In this document: piece by piece, positions 1 through 7,517 of the stretch
Layout of the letters: every line of letters starts with the position of its first letter
Position numbering within the stretch: position 1 is the stretch's first letter
Assembly: GCA_002389465.1 (NCBI GenBank)
Contig: DGOT01000094.1
Coordinates: 1 to 9,631 of the forward strand
Origin: Bacteroidales bacterium UBA4459
Lineage (GTDB): Bacteria > Bacteroidota > Bacteroidia > Bacteroidales > F082
Direction of reading: 5' to 3'
DNA: 9,631 bases
The notes under the pieces: generated by a model
Seen by the model: the letters and a program-made list of their open reading frames with translations, nothing else
Databases searched by the model: none
What the model was told of the DNA's origin: nothing
Program-made: the position numbers and the translations under genes

Positions 1-1289
1 TAACCCCAGGGCTCATAGTATGACGGGAAAACTGACAGGTCATGGCCTATCAGAAAATCATAATAGTTAAGGTTGATCACTCCATCCTTGCCGTTCAGGT
101 AGGCGGGGACGAAGATTACATGAACTTTGTCGTTTATATTATTGCCAATTCCCTGGTTTTTTAATTCATTCAGGATGGCATCATGTTCAAAATGGTTTAG
201 CTTATGGGTAAGGTAATTGCTTCTTTTCTCTTTACCTCTGAATACGTTGGTCGGGCCACGGTGGTCGGCAGGAATTGTGATAAAAACGAGGATGTCGCGC
301 CGAGTCTTATTCGACTTATTGATAATTCCCAAAGACTTGATGAACAGATCAATACCTTTGTTTCGGAATTCGTAACGCCCGCTGGTGATGACCAGCAGTG
401 TGTCGTCAGCATAATTCTTTCCCGTAATGGCTTTTGCCGTTTCGATGGCTTTCGTCCTGGCAGCTGCCCTTTTTAGAGCAAATTCTTTCCCTTTGGGTAC
501 AAAATCTTCTTCGAACCCGTTGGTGGTGATCACTTCCGGTTCGCGGCCCAGAAAATGTTTACACTCTTTGGCCGTAATGCTGCTGACGGTAGTAAATACA
601 TCAGCTTCGCGTGCTGCCGTGGCTTCCAGCGAGTGTTTGCTTAAAACACGAAAATCCCGGGCGGCATAGTAAGGATTGTACTCTTCCAGTTTTGCGTAAA
701 GCGGGAGCCCGCTTCCGGCAATTGAGCGGCCAAGTACTGTGGCATGTGTGGTAAAGGCCGTGCTGATGTAGGGAGCCCTGTCTTTCAGGTACAAAACGCC
801 TGTTCCCGTCATCCACTCGTGGAAATGAGCTATAATGTTGTCGGTTTCTTTCAGATAAAATTCTGAAAAGCTGCGAATGACCTGTCCGGCAGTATAACCA
901 AACAGTGCCGGCTCTACATAGTCCCATGCCCCGTGTAGCGAGTCAAGTTTGTAAAGCTCCCAGAATTTGGCAAATATTTCATCTTTACGGGCCAGCAGAT
1001 AGGAAAAATCTACTAAAACGACCAAAGGCTTTCCTTCGATGTTCCAACGGCCTGTACGAATTTTCAGCCCCTGCTGCAGTGCATGGTTCTTCCAGTCGCT
1101 GAACATGGTGTTGTCTTCCAGAAAATCGGGGTTCTCGGTCGTCTCTTTCCAGACATCTGGACCGATAAGGACGTAACTATCTCTGTATTTCTCCGTTATG
1201 CTCTTTGCTTTCGTGGAAAGGACAGTGTAGATACCGCCGATCTTGTTGCAAATCTCCCAGCTTGTTTCAAATATATAATCAGGTTTCAT
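1..1289 (-). CDS. GT3-family (eukaryotic-type) glycogen synthase, 3' end outside window
   Basis: Partial gene: the ATG is at 1287-1289 and the frame stays open to the left edge, giving 429 complete residues. The family transfers glucose from a nucleotide sugar (UDP-glucose in eukaryotes) to the non-reducing end of alpha-1,4-glucan in the cytoplasm. Visible GT3 motifs are the N-terminal glycine loop KIGGIYTV (residues 17-24), AHFHEW (154-159), FTTHAT (179-184), and SGRYEFRNKGID (303-314), whose R305 and K311 match the phosphate-binding Arg/Lys of yeast glycogen synthase. The visible part ends in SYYEPWG, where E426 is the first Glu of the family's E-x7-E motif; the second lies outside. There is no signal peptide. 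The Arg-rich glucose-6-phosphate-sensing helix of eukaryotic enzymes would lie further downstream and cannot be assessed. The gene is divergent from the PorU-like gene and apart from the three-gene glycogen operon. The family call is firm; donor specificity is inferred. Confidence 0.93.
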   Translation of the reverse strand, partial: MKPDYIFETSWEICNKIGGIYTVLSTKAKSITEKYRDSYVLIGPDVWKETTENPDFLEDNTMFSDWKNHALQQGLKIRTGRWNIEGKPLVVLVDFSYLLARKDEIFAKFWELYKLDSLHGAWDYVEPALFGYTAGQVIRSFSEFYLKETDNIIAHFHEWMTGTGVLYLKDRAPYISTAFTTHATVLGRSIAGSGLPLYAKLEEYNPYYAARDFRVLSKHSLEATAAREADVFTTVSSITAKECKHFLGREPEVITTNGFEEDFVPKGKEFALKRAAARTKAIETAKAITGKNYADDTLLVITSGRYEFRNKGIDLFIKSLGIINKSNKTRRDILVFITIPADHRGPTNVFRGKEKRSNYLTHKLNHFEHDAILNELKNQGIGNNINDKVHVIFVPAYLNGKDGVINLNYYDFLIGHDLSVFPSYYEPWG

Positions 1290-1323
1290 GTATAAATTCT
1301 GTATAAAAAAATCGAAATGAGTG

Positions 1324-1331
1324 CAAATGTA
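1324..1331 (-). promoter_or_regulatory. Candidate Bacteroidota -7 promoter element for the glycogen synthase
   Basis: Read on the minus strand this is TACATTTG, an exact match to the Bacteroidota -7 consensus TAnnTTTG. It would put the transcription start about 30 nt before the ATG at 1289. No convincing TTTG-like -33 element sits at the usual distance upstream, so the call rests on one box and its position. Confidence 0.42.
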
Positions 1332-1400
1332 CAAATATCCTTTGAGCGTCAGCTATAATATTTGTTAAGGTTTTTGTTGCATGGAACAGGTGTTGAAAAG

Positions 1401-1414
1401 TTTATTGCAATAAA
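1401..1414. repeat. Perfect 14-bp palindrome, possible operator
   Basis: TTTATTGCAATAAA equals its own reverse complement. It lies in the 222-bp region between the divergent glycogen synthase and PorU-like genes, about 98 bp before the latter's start and about 112 bp before the former's. Its symmetry and position fit a dimeric repressor or activator site. I saw no second copy by eye, and AT-rich DNA produces palindromes by chance, so regulation is only a possibility. The rest of 1290-1511 shows no gene or RNA that I can recognise. Confidence 0.35.
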
Positions 1415-1511
1415 TCAGGCATCCGTTTCGTTAGCAATGTAGAATTATCCAAAAGCCTGTCTATCGAAGCAATTTTACGCTGAATCAAGTCATTAACCAA
1501 CCCATAATGTT

Positions 1512-4454
1512 ATGAAATATTCAGCAATTATTTTCATCTTATTTTTTCCTTTTTTTCTGTTTGCCCAACAAAATTCCGTTCTGTCGGACGGTGATTGGTA
1601 TAGGATCGCCGTTGAGCAAACCGGTGTTTATCAAATTACTTATGATAATCTTAGCGTTTACGGCATCGATGTGGATAACATAGATCCACGGCATATTGCT
1701 TTATACGGCCATGCTGCCGGAATGCTTACGGAGTCAATGGAGGAGTTTTATTATTCGGACCCGTTGCCATTAGCTATTCAGGTGATCGGTGAGGATGACG
1801 GAAGCTTTGATCCGGACGATTACATTTTGTTTTTCGGACAAGGCCCCGGCGTTTGGAAGTTGGATGAGCCAACCGATCGGTTTCATTATGTTCCCGATTT
1901 GTATACCGATAAAACTTTTTATTTCCTGACCATCGGAAATGAAAAAGGTAAACGCATCGAATCGGAACAAAGCACGGAACTCGATCCGACCGGATATCCT
2001 GAATTTTATGATTACCCTGTTTCCCATCAGGAAGAGCTTGTAAATCCCGGTAAGTCGGGAAAAAGATGGCTGGGAGAAGACTTCTCCAAAACGGATACCC
2101 TGACTTTTAACCTGGAGACAGAAGAAAGTACTTCATTATCAGATGATGTGAATTTTAACATTGTTATAGCGGTGAAAAGTACTGAGCCTAGCACGCTTAG
2201 AATTAATATCAACAGGGAATTGTATAAAATACTTCAGTTGCCTTATGTGCAGTCAAACGATATATATAGGAACTACAGGATTAAAGAGTTTGATTCCGTT
2301 TGCACTGCAGGAAATTCCCAAACCAGGGTTACGCTGGAATACAATAGGCCGAACGACAGCGCGCAGGTTTGGTTAGATTATTTTGAGATGGGGTTTAAAC
2401 AGCAGAAGCAGTTTGGCACGGTTGATCAGATGCCTTTTCGTACAACTGAAAATGTGGGGCCGGGTGAGATCACTGACTTTTCGTTGGATGATGAGAATCC
2501 CGGACAAATAGAGATATGGAATGTTACCGATCCTGTTAATGTAAAAGAGATAGAAACGCAAGTATCCGGTTCTTCGGTTTTATTCCGGCTTCCTACCGAT
2601 AGTTTACTTGAGTTTCATGCATTTAATGGGCAGTCATTCTATTCCCCTGAGTTTTCAGATATGATCTCAAACCAGAATTTGCATGCTTTTACTCCGCCGG
2701 ATTTGCTGATAATTTCTTATCCTGATTTCATAGACCAGGCACAACAGGTGGCATCCTTTCATGAGGAGGCGGATGGAATGAGTGTAGGCGTATTTTCTAC
2801 GGATGAAGTGTACAATGAGTTTTCTGCCGGAAAGCAGGATATTACAGCCATAAGAAATTTTGTGCGTTACCTGTGGACTCAACCGGGCTGGGAAAATAAA
2901 CCCGCTTATGTTTTGCTTTTTGGTGATGCTTCTTACGATTATAAAGACAGAATAACAAACAATACCAACTTTGTGCCGACTTATGAATCTGATGCATCAG
3001 CCAATGTCGTAAATTCTATAGCTTCTGATCGCTATTTTGGGTTGCAGGATATGGATGATCCTTCCGGCGATTCCCTTCCGGTAGCTGTTGGACGAATTCC
3101 GGTGAAAACTCCTTATGAGGCGGAAGCTGCCGTAAACAAATTGATGACTTATTATTCGCTAAATTCATTGGGTGCGTGGAAAAATGAGTTTATGTTTATC
3201 GGTGATAAGGGCGATAATAATTTACACATGCATTACACGGAGATTTTGAGCGATACGCTGGTTTCCCTGGCACCTGTTCTGAACAATACAAAATGTTATC
3301 TCGATTTTTATGAACCCGTTGGAAACCAAAACCCGGAATCGGAAAAAATAATCAACGATAAAATGGACAAAGGTGTGTTTTACGTTAATTATACCGGGCA
3401 TGGCGGACCGACACAACTGGCAAAAGAAGATATCGTCAACAGCGAAACGGTTTCCGGCTGGACTAACAGCGACTACCTTCCTTTTTGGGTGATGGCTTCG
3501 GGCGGTGTGGCGCATTATGACGACCCAGAAATGGTTTCTCTGGCAGAGCAAATGACATTAAAAGAGGGGGGCGGAGCCATCGCGTGTATCGGAAATTCAA
3601 GGCCAGCATTTGCACACACAAATTTTGTACTGAACCTTGAATTAATAAACAGGCTGCTTGGGACCGAAACACAAGACGATGTGCGTTTGGGCGATTTGGT
3701 CACTCACCCGGGAGACTTGGCTAATGCAGAAAGATGGGCCTTAATTGGTGACCCGGCATTAAAGATTCCTTTCCCGGAGTTTAATGTGCATACTACAACC
3801 TTAAATGGTGTTAATATTGAAGAATTCACGGATACGATTGCGCCAGGTGATCTGCTAACATTTAAAGGACTCATCACAGATAAAAGCAACGGCAATATTC
3901 AGCTTGGTTTTAGCGGAACCGTAGATTTGAAAATATATGCACCGCCGTATATTCGTCCTACACTGGGTAGCCAGGGTGCTCCCGTAATGGATGTGATAGT
4001 GCAGGATAGCGTGCTGGTTGTTGGTACGACTGAAGTTGTTAACGGAGCTTTTAACATAGAAGTAAGTTTGCCGTCAGCCTATTACGAGGATTTCGGTCAG
4101 TTGAAATTATCATGGTATGCCGATAACGGTGAAACCGATGCTAGCGGATATTATACGGGTACTGTGTTTGGCGGTGAACCCAATGGTGTTGGCGAGTTTA
4201 ATGGGCTGGCTGACCAGATCAGAGTTTATCCTTCGCCATTTACCGACTACGTTCATATCCGACTACCGGATATAAATGCAGGTTCTGTCAGTTTTACCGT
4301 ATTTAACCTGACGGGATCGAAGGTTTATTCAGGACAAATTGATGCACGTATCAGTAATGCGCAGATCAATTTGCAGCACCTAACCAAAGGGATGTATATG
4401 TTACGTATCGGTAGCGACAAGTTTGTAAAAAGTTTTAAAATACTGAAAAACTGA
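1512..4454 (+). CDS. PorU-like C25-family secreted protein with T9SS sorting domain, nucleophile Cys replaced
   Basis: 980 residues, resembling PorU, the C25 (gingipain-type) protease that acts as the cell-surface sortase of the type IX secretion system, cutting off C-terminal sorting domains and attaching cargo to lipopolysaccharide. A signal peptide occupies about residues 1-19 (MKYS, then a Phe/Leu/Ile-rich core, FAQ). Next come a PorU-type N-terminal region with SGKRWLGEDF (182-191), a C25 domain at about 396-751 ending in LIGDPALKI, an Ig-like stretch, and a type A sorting domain at about 904-980 starting VYPSPF and ending KSFKILKN. The catalytic His is H630 in NYTGHGG. Aligning LPFWVMASGG with the gingipain LPFIFDVAC motif puts Gly664 where the nucleophile Cys should be. 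His-to-Gly spacing is 34, close to the 33 of PorU and RgpB. It is therefore probably not an active sortase as read. No porV follows; the next gene is the convergent GH57. An inactive paralogue or a PorU2-type protein is likelier than true PorU. The A-rich leader has no Shine-Dalgarno; this ATG is the one directly before the signal peptide. Confidence 0.88.
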   Translation: MKYSAIIFILFFPFFLFAQQNSVLSDGDWYRIAVEQTGVYQITYDNLSVYGIDVDNIDPRHIALYGHAAGMLTESMEEFYYSDPLPLAIQVIGEDDGSFDPDDYILFFGQGPGVWKLDEPTDRFHYVPDLYTDKTFYFLTIGNEKGKRIESEQSTELDPTGYPEFYDYPVSHQEELVNPGKSGKRWLGEDFSKTDTLTFNLETEESTSLSDDVNFNIVIAVKSTEPSTLRININRELYKILQLPYVQSNDIYRNYRIKEFDSVCTAGNSQTRVTLEYNRPNDSAQVWLDYFEMGFKQQKQFGTVDQMPFRTTENVGPGEITDFSLDDENPGQIEIWNVTDPVNVKEIETQVSGSSVLFRLPTDSLLEFHAFNGQSFYSPEFSDMISNQNLHAFTPPDLLIISYPDFIDQAQQVASFHEEADGMSVGVFSTDEVYNEFSAGKQDITAIRNFVRYLWTQPGWENKPAYVLLFGDASYDYKDRITNNTNFVPTYESDASANVVNSIASDRYFGLQDMDDPSGDSLPVAVGRIPVKTPYEAEAAVNKLMTYYSLNSLGAWKNEFMFIGDKGDNNLHMHYTEILSDTLVSLAPVLNNTKCYLDFYEPVGNQNPESEKIINDKMDKGVFYVNYTGHGGPTQLAKEDIVNSETVSGWTNSDYLPFWVMASGGVAHYDDPEMVSLAEQMTLKEGGGAIACIGNSRPAFAHTNFVLNLELINRLLGTETQDDVRLGDLVTHPGDLANAERWALIGDPALKIPFPEFNVHTTTLNGVNIEEFTDTIAPGDLLTFKGLITDKSNGNIQLGFSGTVDLKIYAPPYIRPTLGSQGAPVMDVIVQDSVLVVGTTEVVNGAFNIEVSLPSAYYEDFGQLKLSWYADNGETDASGYYTGTVFGGEPNGVGEFNGLADQIRVYPSPFTDYVHIRLPDINAGSVSFTVFNLTGSKVYSGQIDARISNAQINLQHLTKGMYMLRIGSDKFVKSFKILKN

Positions 4455-4462
4455 TTTTCGGT

Positions 4463-4504
4463 TGCGTAAATCATTGACTAATTAGCACGAGAATATTTTA
4501 CGCA
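4463..4504 (+). terminator. Weak stem-loop after the PorU-like gene
   Basis: TGCGTAAA (4463-4470) pairs perfectly with TTTACGCA (4497-4504) across a 26-nt loop, starting 8 nt after the PorU-like stop codon. No U-tract follows on the plus strand and the loop is long, so it may be a weak terminator, a 3'-end-protecting hairpin or chance. Confidence 0.25.
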
Positions 4505-4530
4505 TCTTGGTTCTACCGCTTCCCTTGCCA

Positions 4531-4560
4531 AAATAAAAAAGCGTAGTTAAAACTACGCTT
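4531..4560 (-). terminator. Rho-independent terminator of the debranching enzyme-GT4-GH57 operon
   Basis: AAGCGTAGTT (4539-4548) and AACTACGCTT (4551-4560) are perfect inverted repeats, realistically an 8-bp stem with a 6-nt loop. Read on the minus strand the stem runs into TTTTTTATTTT, a good U-tract, about 57 nt after the GH57 stop codon. On the plus strand the hairpin is not followed by a U-tract, so its main role is to end the minus-strand operon. It may also slow transcripts arriving from the PorU-like gene. Confidence 0.82.
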
Positions 4561-4617
4561 AGCACTTATGTCATTCCACTGGCGTGCAGATGCTTCGCAT
4601 ACCTTGTATGTATCATG

Positions 4618-6195
4618 CTACTTCCCAAACAGTTCGTTCAGTTTATCTCCAATGGCTTTCCGATATTTCTTAATATCAGATTTCTTTACTTTTTTAAGTT
4701 CTTTCTCCAACTCGTTATATTTCTTTCGTGCTCTTGCCCCGAGGTTGGGAATGATGCGCTCCGTCAAATCTTCTTTGGTGTCTTTCAGGGCAACGGTCAG
4801 CGTTTCGATATCAATTTCCCGCAACAGTTTTTTAATGGCTGAGTCCGACATGTCTTTAATATCGTCAAAGTTCAGCTCTTTGCCTTTCTCCAGCGCTTTC
4901 TTAACTTTTTTTGTTGCTGCTTTTGTAGTTTTCTTCACGGCTTTTTCCGCTTTCTCCGACATGCTGCTTACGGCCTCTTTAATATCTTTCAACTCTTCAT
5001 CCACATGCACTCCTTCATTTTCCACACGGATCGTGAAATCCGATAACACGTTCATATAATTGATAAATGCATCGTACGGATTACCATAAGGATTGAAGTA
5101 TTTATGTACATCCCCGTCGGAGAACCATTTAGTGGACATGTAATAGAAGTGGTCGGATGTCTGCAGGTAAAGCCAGTCGCGTTGGATATCCGGTTTGCTG
5201 ATATTTTTCACTTTGCCGTGCAGGGCATTCAGTTTGTCGAACGCTTCCTTTTGTAGGTCGTTACCCAGCCAGGCGGTAATGTCTCTTTCTTCGTCGGCCC
5301 ACGAAATAGGGTAGGGGACGTGCACAGGAGCAACCGGTTGCAGTTGTTTCCCTAATTCTTTGGGAGTAGCAAATTTCAAGTCTGTATTTTTATAAATGGC
5401 ACCCGGTAGTGCGGCCATAAAATCAAAAATACCTGTTTCCTCCCATTGATGCTCGCCAAAAGTTTCGTAGTCCATAAACAGGTTGACCACTTCATCTTTT
5501 TTATCCAGTTCGTTCAGCCAGCGGGTGAATTTATTCGTTGTCAGAGGCCATTCGTTCCAACCCTGGTTTGAGAAGCGGAACGCAATATCATCGCTGAGCC
5601 GGAAATTTTTGAGCAGCAGCTTAAGATTGGGATTGATAGCATTGGTGTACAGCATATTCGGGCTGCGCCATCCCAACACGTGCTTGGCTCCTTCGGTCAG
5701 CATCACATCGAAGCCCATACTGGCAACGGTAGCTCCAATTTCATCCGAATAGATCAGCTCGGTGTTCCGGAATGTGGTCGGCTTTTGTCCGAAAAGTTCT
5801 TCCACTTTTTGTGCATGCATCTGTACCTGGCGAATAAACTCATCCTTATCTTTTAACGAGCTGAGTGAATGGGCATACGTTTCGGCCAGAAACTCCACAT
5901 TACCGGTTTTTGCCAGTTCCTGAAAACTTTTCAGCGCTTCGGGCGCATACGCCTCGAATTGCTCAAGCGCCATGCCCGACAGGGAAAAGCTTACCTTAAA
6001 AGCCGATCCGTATTCTTTGATCAGCTTCAGAAGTAACTTATTCATGGGCAGGTAGCTTTTCTGAGCTACGCGCTGCATGATCGAGCTGTTAGCGAACTCA
6101 TTGTAATAATCGTGGTTCAGGCCAATATCAAAGAACCGGTAAGTCCTTAATCTGTAGGGCTGATGCACCTGGAAATATAAACAAATGGATTTCAT
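4618..6195 (-). CDS. GH57 glycoside hydrolase (alpha-amylase-like) with C-terminal FliG-like domain
   Basis: 525 residues, no signal peptide, so cytoplasmic. GH57 enzymes are retaining hydrolases or transferases acting on alpha-glucans. Conserved regions seen in order: VHQPYR (10-15), EFLAETYAHSL (101-111), FRNTELIYSDEIG (142-154) with E146 as the likely nucleophile, FMDYETFGEHQ (240-250) with D242 as the likely acid/base, and TSDHFYYMSTKW (346-357). This is the pattern I recall for the Bacteroides-type GH57 amylase. The catalytic part ends near residue 395. It is followed by a Lys/Ala-rich linker (about 403-440, 13 Lys in 38 residues) and an approximately 80-residue segment resembling the FliG C-terminal motor domain, described separately. 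It is the last gene of the operon, 36 nt after the GT4 gene, with an A-rich leader (GTTAAAAAGAT before ATG) and a terminator just downstream. Starch or glycogen hydrolysis is likely, but 4-alpha-glucanotransferase activity cannot be excluded from sequence. Confidence 0.9.
   Translation of the reverse strand: MKSICLYFQVHQPYRLRTYRFFDIGLNHDYYNEFANSSIMQRVAQKSYLPMNKLLLKLIKEYGSAFKVSFSLSGMALEQFEAYAPEALKSFQELAKTGNVEFLAETYAHSLSSLKDKDEFIRQVQMHAQKVEELFGQKPTTFRNTELIYSDEIGATVASMGFDVMLTEGAKHVLGWRSPNMLYTNAINPNLKLLLKNFRLSDDIAFRFSNQGWNEWPLTTNKFTRWLNELDKKDEVVNLFMDYETFGEHQWEETGIFDFMAALPGAIYKNTDLKFATPKELGKQLQPVAPVHVPYPISWADEERDITAWLGNDLQKEAFDKLNALHGKVKNISKPDIQRDWLYLQTSDHFYYMSTKWFSDGDVHKYFNPYGNPYDAFINYMNVLSDFTIRVENEGVHVDEELKDIKEAVSSMSEKAEKAVKKTTKAATKKVKKALEKGKELNFDDIKDMSDSAIKKLLREIDIETLTVALKDTKEDLTERIIPNLGARARKKYNELEKELKKVKKSDIKKYRKAIGDKLNELFGK
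4621..4878 (-). other. FliG C-terminal-domain-like module at the end of the GH57 protein
   Basis: Residues 440-525 of the GH57 protein. From memory of E. coli FliG, this segment aligns without gaps over the motor helices: IKKLLREID (453-461) with IQRLLQEVD, LTVALK (466-471) with LLIALK, then PNLGARA (483-489) with RNMSQRA. Counterparts of E. coli charged residues important for torque are K471 (K264), R488 (R281), E495 (D288) and a Lys at R297; D289 is matched by Leu, with Glu next to it. In FliG this helical domain binds the stator protein MotA. Nothing in the window suggests flagella, so a repurposed protein-interaction domain is the simplest reading. The similarity is from recall and inspection, not a profile search. 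Confidence 0.65.
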
Positions 6196-6231
6196 ATCTT
6201 TTTAACTGTTTTTCTTTCGTTTTATATTGTT

Positions 6232-7515
6232 TTACCGGAACGCTGTTTCGTATACCATTTTTACGTTAAAGGCAGCGTTTTCCCATTTCAGGTTTTCCAC
6301 TTCTTCTTTCCCGTATTTTTTAAATGTTTCCGACAGCGCATCGTAGTTGCACAATCCGTAAATCGAGTCGGCCATGGCATCCACATCCCAGAAGTCGATC
6401 TTCAACGCGTGTTTCAGAATCTCGGAAACGCCAGACTGTTTGGAAATAACCACCGGTACATTGATCCGCATAGCTTCGAGCGGCACGATACCAAAAGGTT
6501 CGGAAACCGATGGCATTACAAACACATCACTCAGCGCGAACATGTGGTTTACATCATCTCCTTTTAAAAATCCCGTAAAATGGAACTTGTCGGCAATCTT
6601 CAGGGCCGCCACCCGTTCGATCATTTTGTGCAACAGGTCGCCCGATCCGGCCATAACAAAACGAATGTTGGGGTCTTTCTGCAGGATTTTATAAGCAGCT
6701 TCAATAAAGTACTCAGGGCCTTTTTGGTAAGTAATTCGTCCCAGAAATGTAACCACTTTCTCTTTTACATTTTTTTTGATGGCTTGCGTTTCTTTCGATT
6801 TTACCGGTTCCACAGCATTGTACACGGTAACCACTTTATCCGGGTTGATACCATAACGATTTATAACCGTGTTTCTGGTCAGGTTGCTGACCGCGATTAC
6901 CATGTCGGCGGCTTCCATCCCTTCTTTCTCGATGCCATACACAATCTCGTTATAGTCTTCACCGGTTCTGTCGAACTCAGTAGCATGAATGTGTACCACC
7001 AATGGTTTCCCGGATGCTTTTTTTGCAGCAATGCCGGCAGGATAGGTCAACCAGTCGTGGGCATGGATAATGTCATAGTCCTCTTTCTGTGCAACTGCCG
7101 AAGCAATTAGTGCATATCGTGCTACTTCTTCCATCAGGTTGGTACCGTATTTACCTGAAAACTGATACCGCCTGGAGAATACGTTACTGGTAAACTCCTG
7201 ACCGCTTTTTTTGTTTTTCTCCACCACCTTTTCAAAATCTTCGGGCGCCACATACGGGATAATGTTGGATCCGATCTCCATATATTTTACCCTGCTCCAG
7301 AACTCTTTGTATTCCTTATCTTCCAGGTCGAACATCACATCGCTGGCATTGACCAGCCGCACTGCCTGCTCGTCTTCATCGCCATAAGCCCGGGGAACCA
7401 CAAAGAGCACGTCAACGCCGTGTTTCGCCAATCCTTTGGTGAGTCCAAAACAGGCAGTGCCCAAACCTCCTGAAATATGTGGCGGGAATTCCCAGCCGAA
7501 CATAAGTATTCTCAT
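6232..7515 (-). CDS. GT4-type glycosyltransferase, glycogen synthase-like
   Basis: 427 residues with a two-Rossmann GT-B layout and no signal peptide or membrane segment. The N-terminal half begins MRILMFGWEFPPHISGGLGT, the donor/acceptor glycine loop typical of starch/glycogen synthase-like enzymes, and has HAHDW at 151-155. The C-terminal half has GRITYQKGPEYF (259-270), where R260 and K265 are the expected phosphate-binding residues. It also has SEPFGIVPLE (338-347), containing the complete E-x7-E motif (E339, E347). Such proteins are often labelled glycogen synthase but lack the fuller GT5 architecture, so the product (alpha-1,4-glucan, another alpha-glucoside or a phosphosugar) is not settled by sequence. 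It sits between the debranching enzyme (2-nt gap) and GH57 (36-nt gap), which argues for a role in storage glucan metabolism. It differs in family from the GT3 synthase at the left edge. Confidence 0.9.
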   Translation of the reverse strand: MRILMFGWEFPPHISGGLGTACFGLTKGLAKHGVDVLFVVPRAYGDEDEQAVRLVNASDVMFDLEDKEYKEFWSRVKYMEIGSNIIPYVAPEDFEKVVEKNKKSGQEFTSNVFSRRYQFSGKYGTNLMEEVARYALIASAVAQKEDYDIIHAHDWLTYPAGIAAKKASGKPLVVHIHATEFDRTGEDYNEIVYGIEKEGMEAADMVIAVSNLTRNTVINRYGINPDKVVTVYNAVEPVKSKETQAIKKNVKEKVVTFLGRITYQKGPEYFIEAAYKILQKDPNIRFVMAGSGDLLHKMIERVAALKIADKFHFTGFLKGDDVNHMFALSDVFVMPSVSEPFGIVPLEAMRINVPVVISKQSGVSEILKHALKIDFWDVDAMADSIYGLCNYDALSETFKKYGKEEVENLKWENAAFNVKMVYETAFR

Positions 7516-7517
7516 AA

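Noticed and set aside
601..927. A 108-residue minus-strand open frame inside the left-edge gene
   Set aside because: It lies in a different frame from the GT3 synthase, whose own frame is open without stops from 1289 to the left edge and carries all family motifs.
1336..1376. TTTG motifs on the plus strand as a promoter for the PorU-like gene
   Set aside because: Three TTTG motifs occur, but none is preceded by TA at the two-base spacing of the -7 consensus, and none pairs with a second box at a good distance.
3585..3587. Cys692 of the PorU-like protein as a substitute nucleophile
   Set aside because: It lies in GGAIACIGNSR, 28 residues after the expected position, in a segment that in PorU proteins is a structural strand, so it is unlikely to serve the active site without structural evidence.
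4568..5059. A 163-residue plus-strand open frame rich in Ser and Phe
   Set aside because: It is antisense to the lysine-rich GH57 tail; the Phe/Ser content is the reverse complement of Lys/Glu/Ala codons, and the minus-strand frame has clear domains.
6580..7110. A 176-residue plus-strand open frame
   Set aside because: Antisense to the GT4 gene, no recognisable motif, no leader of its own; a shadow frame.
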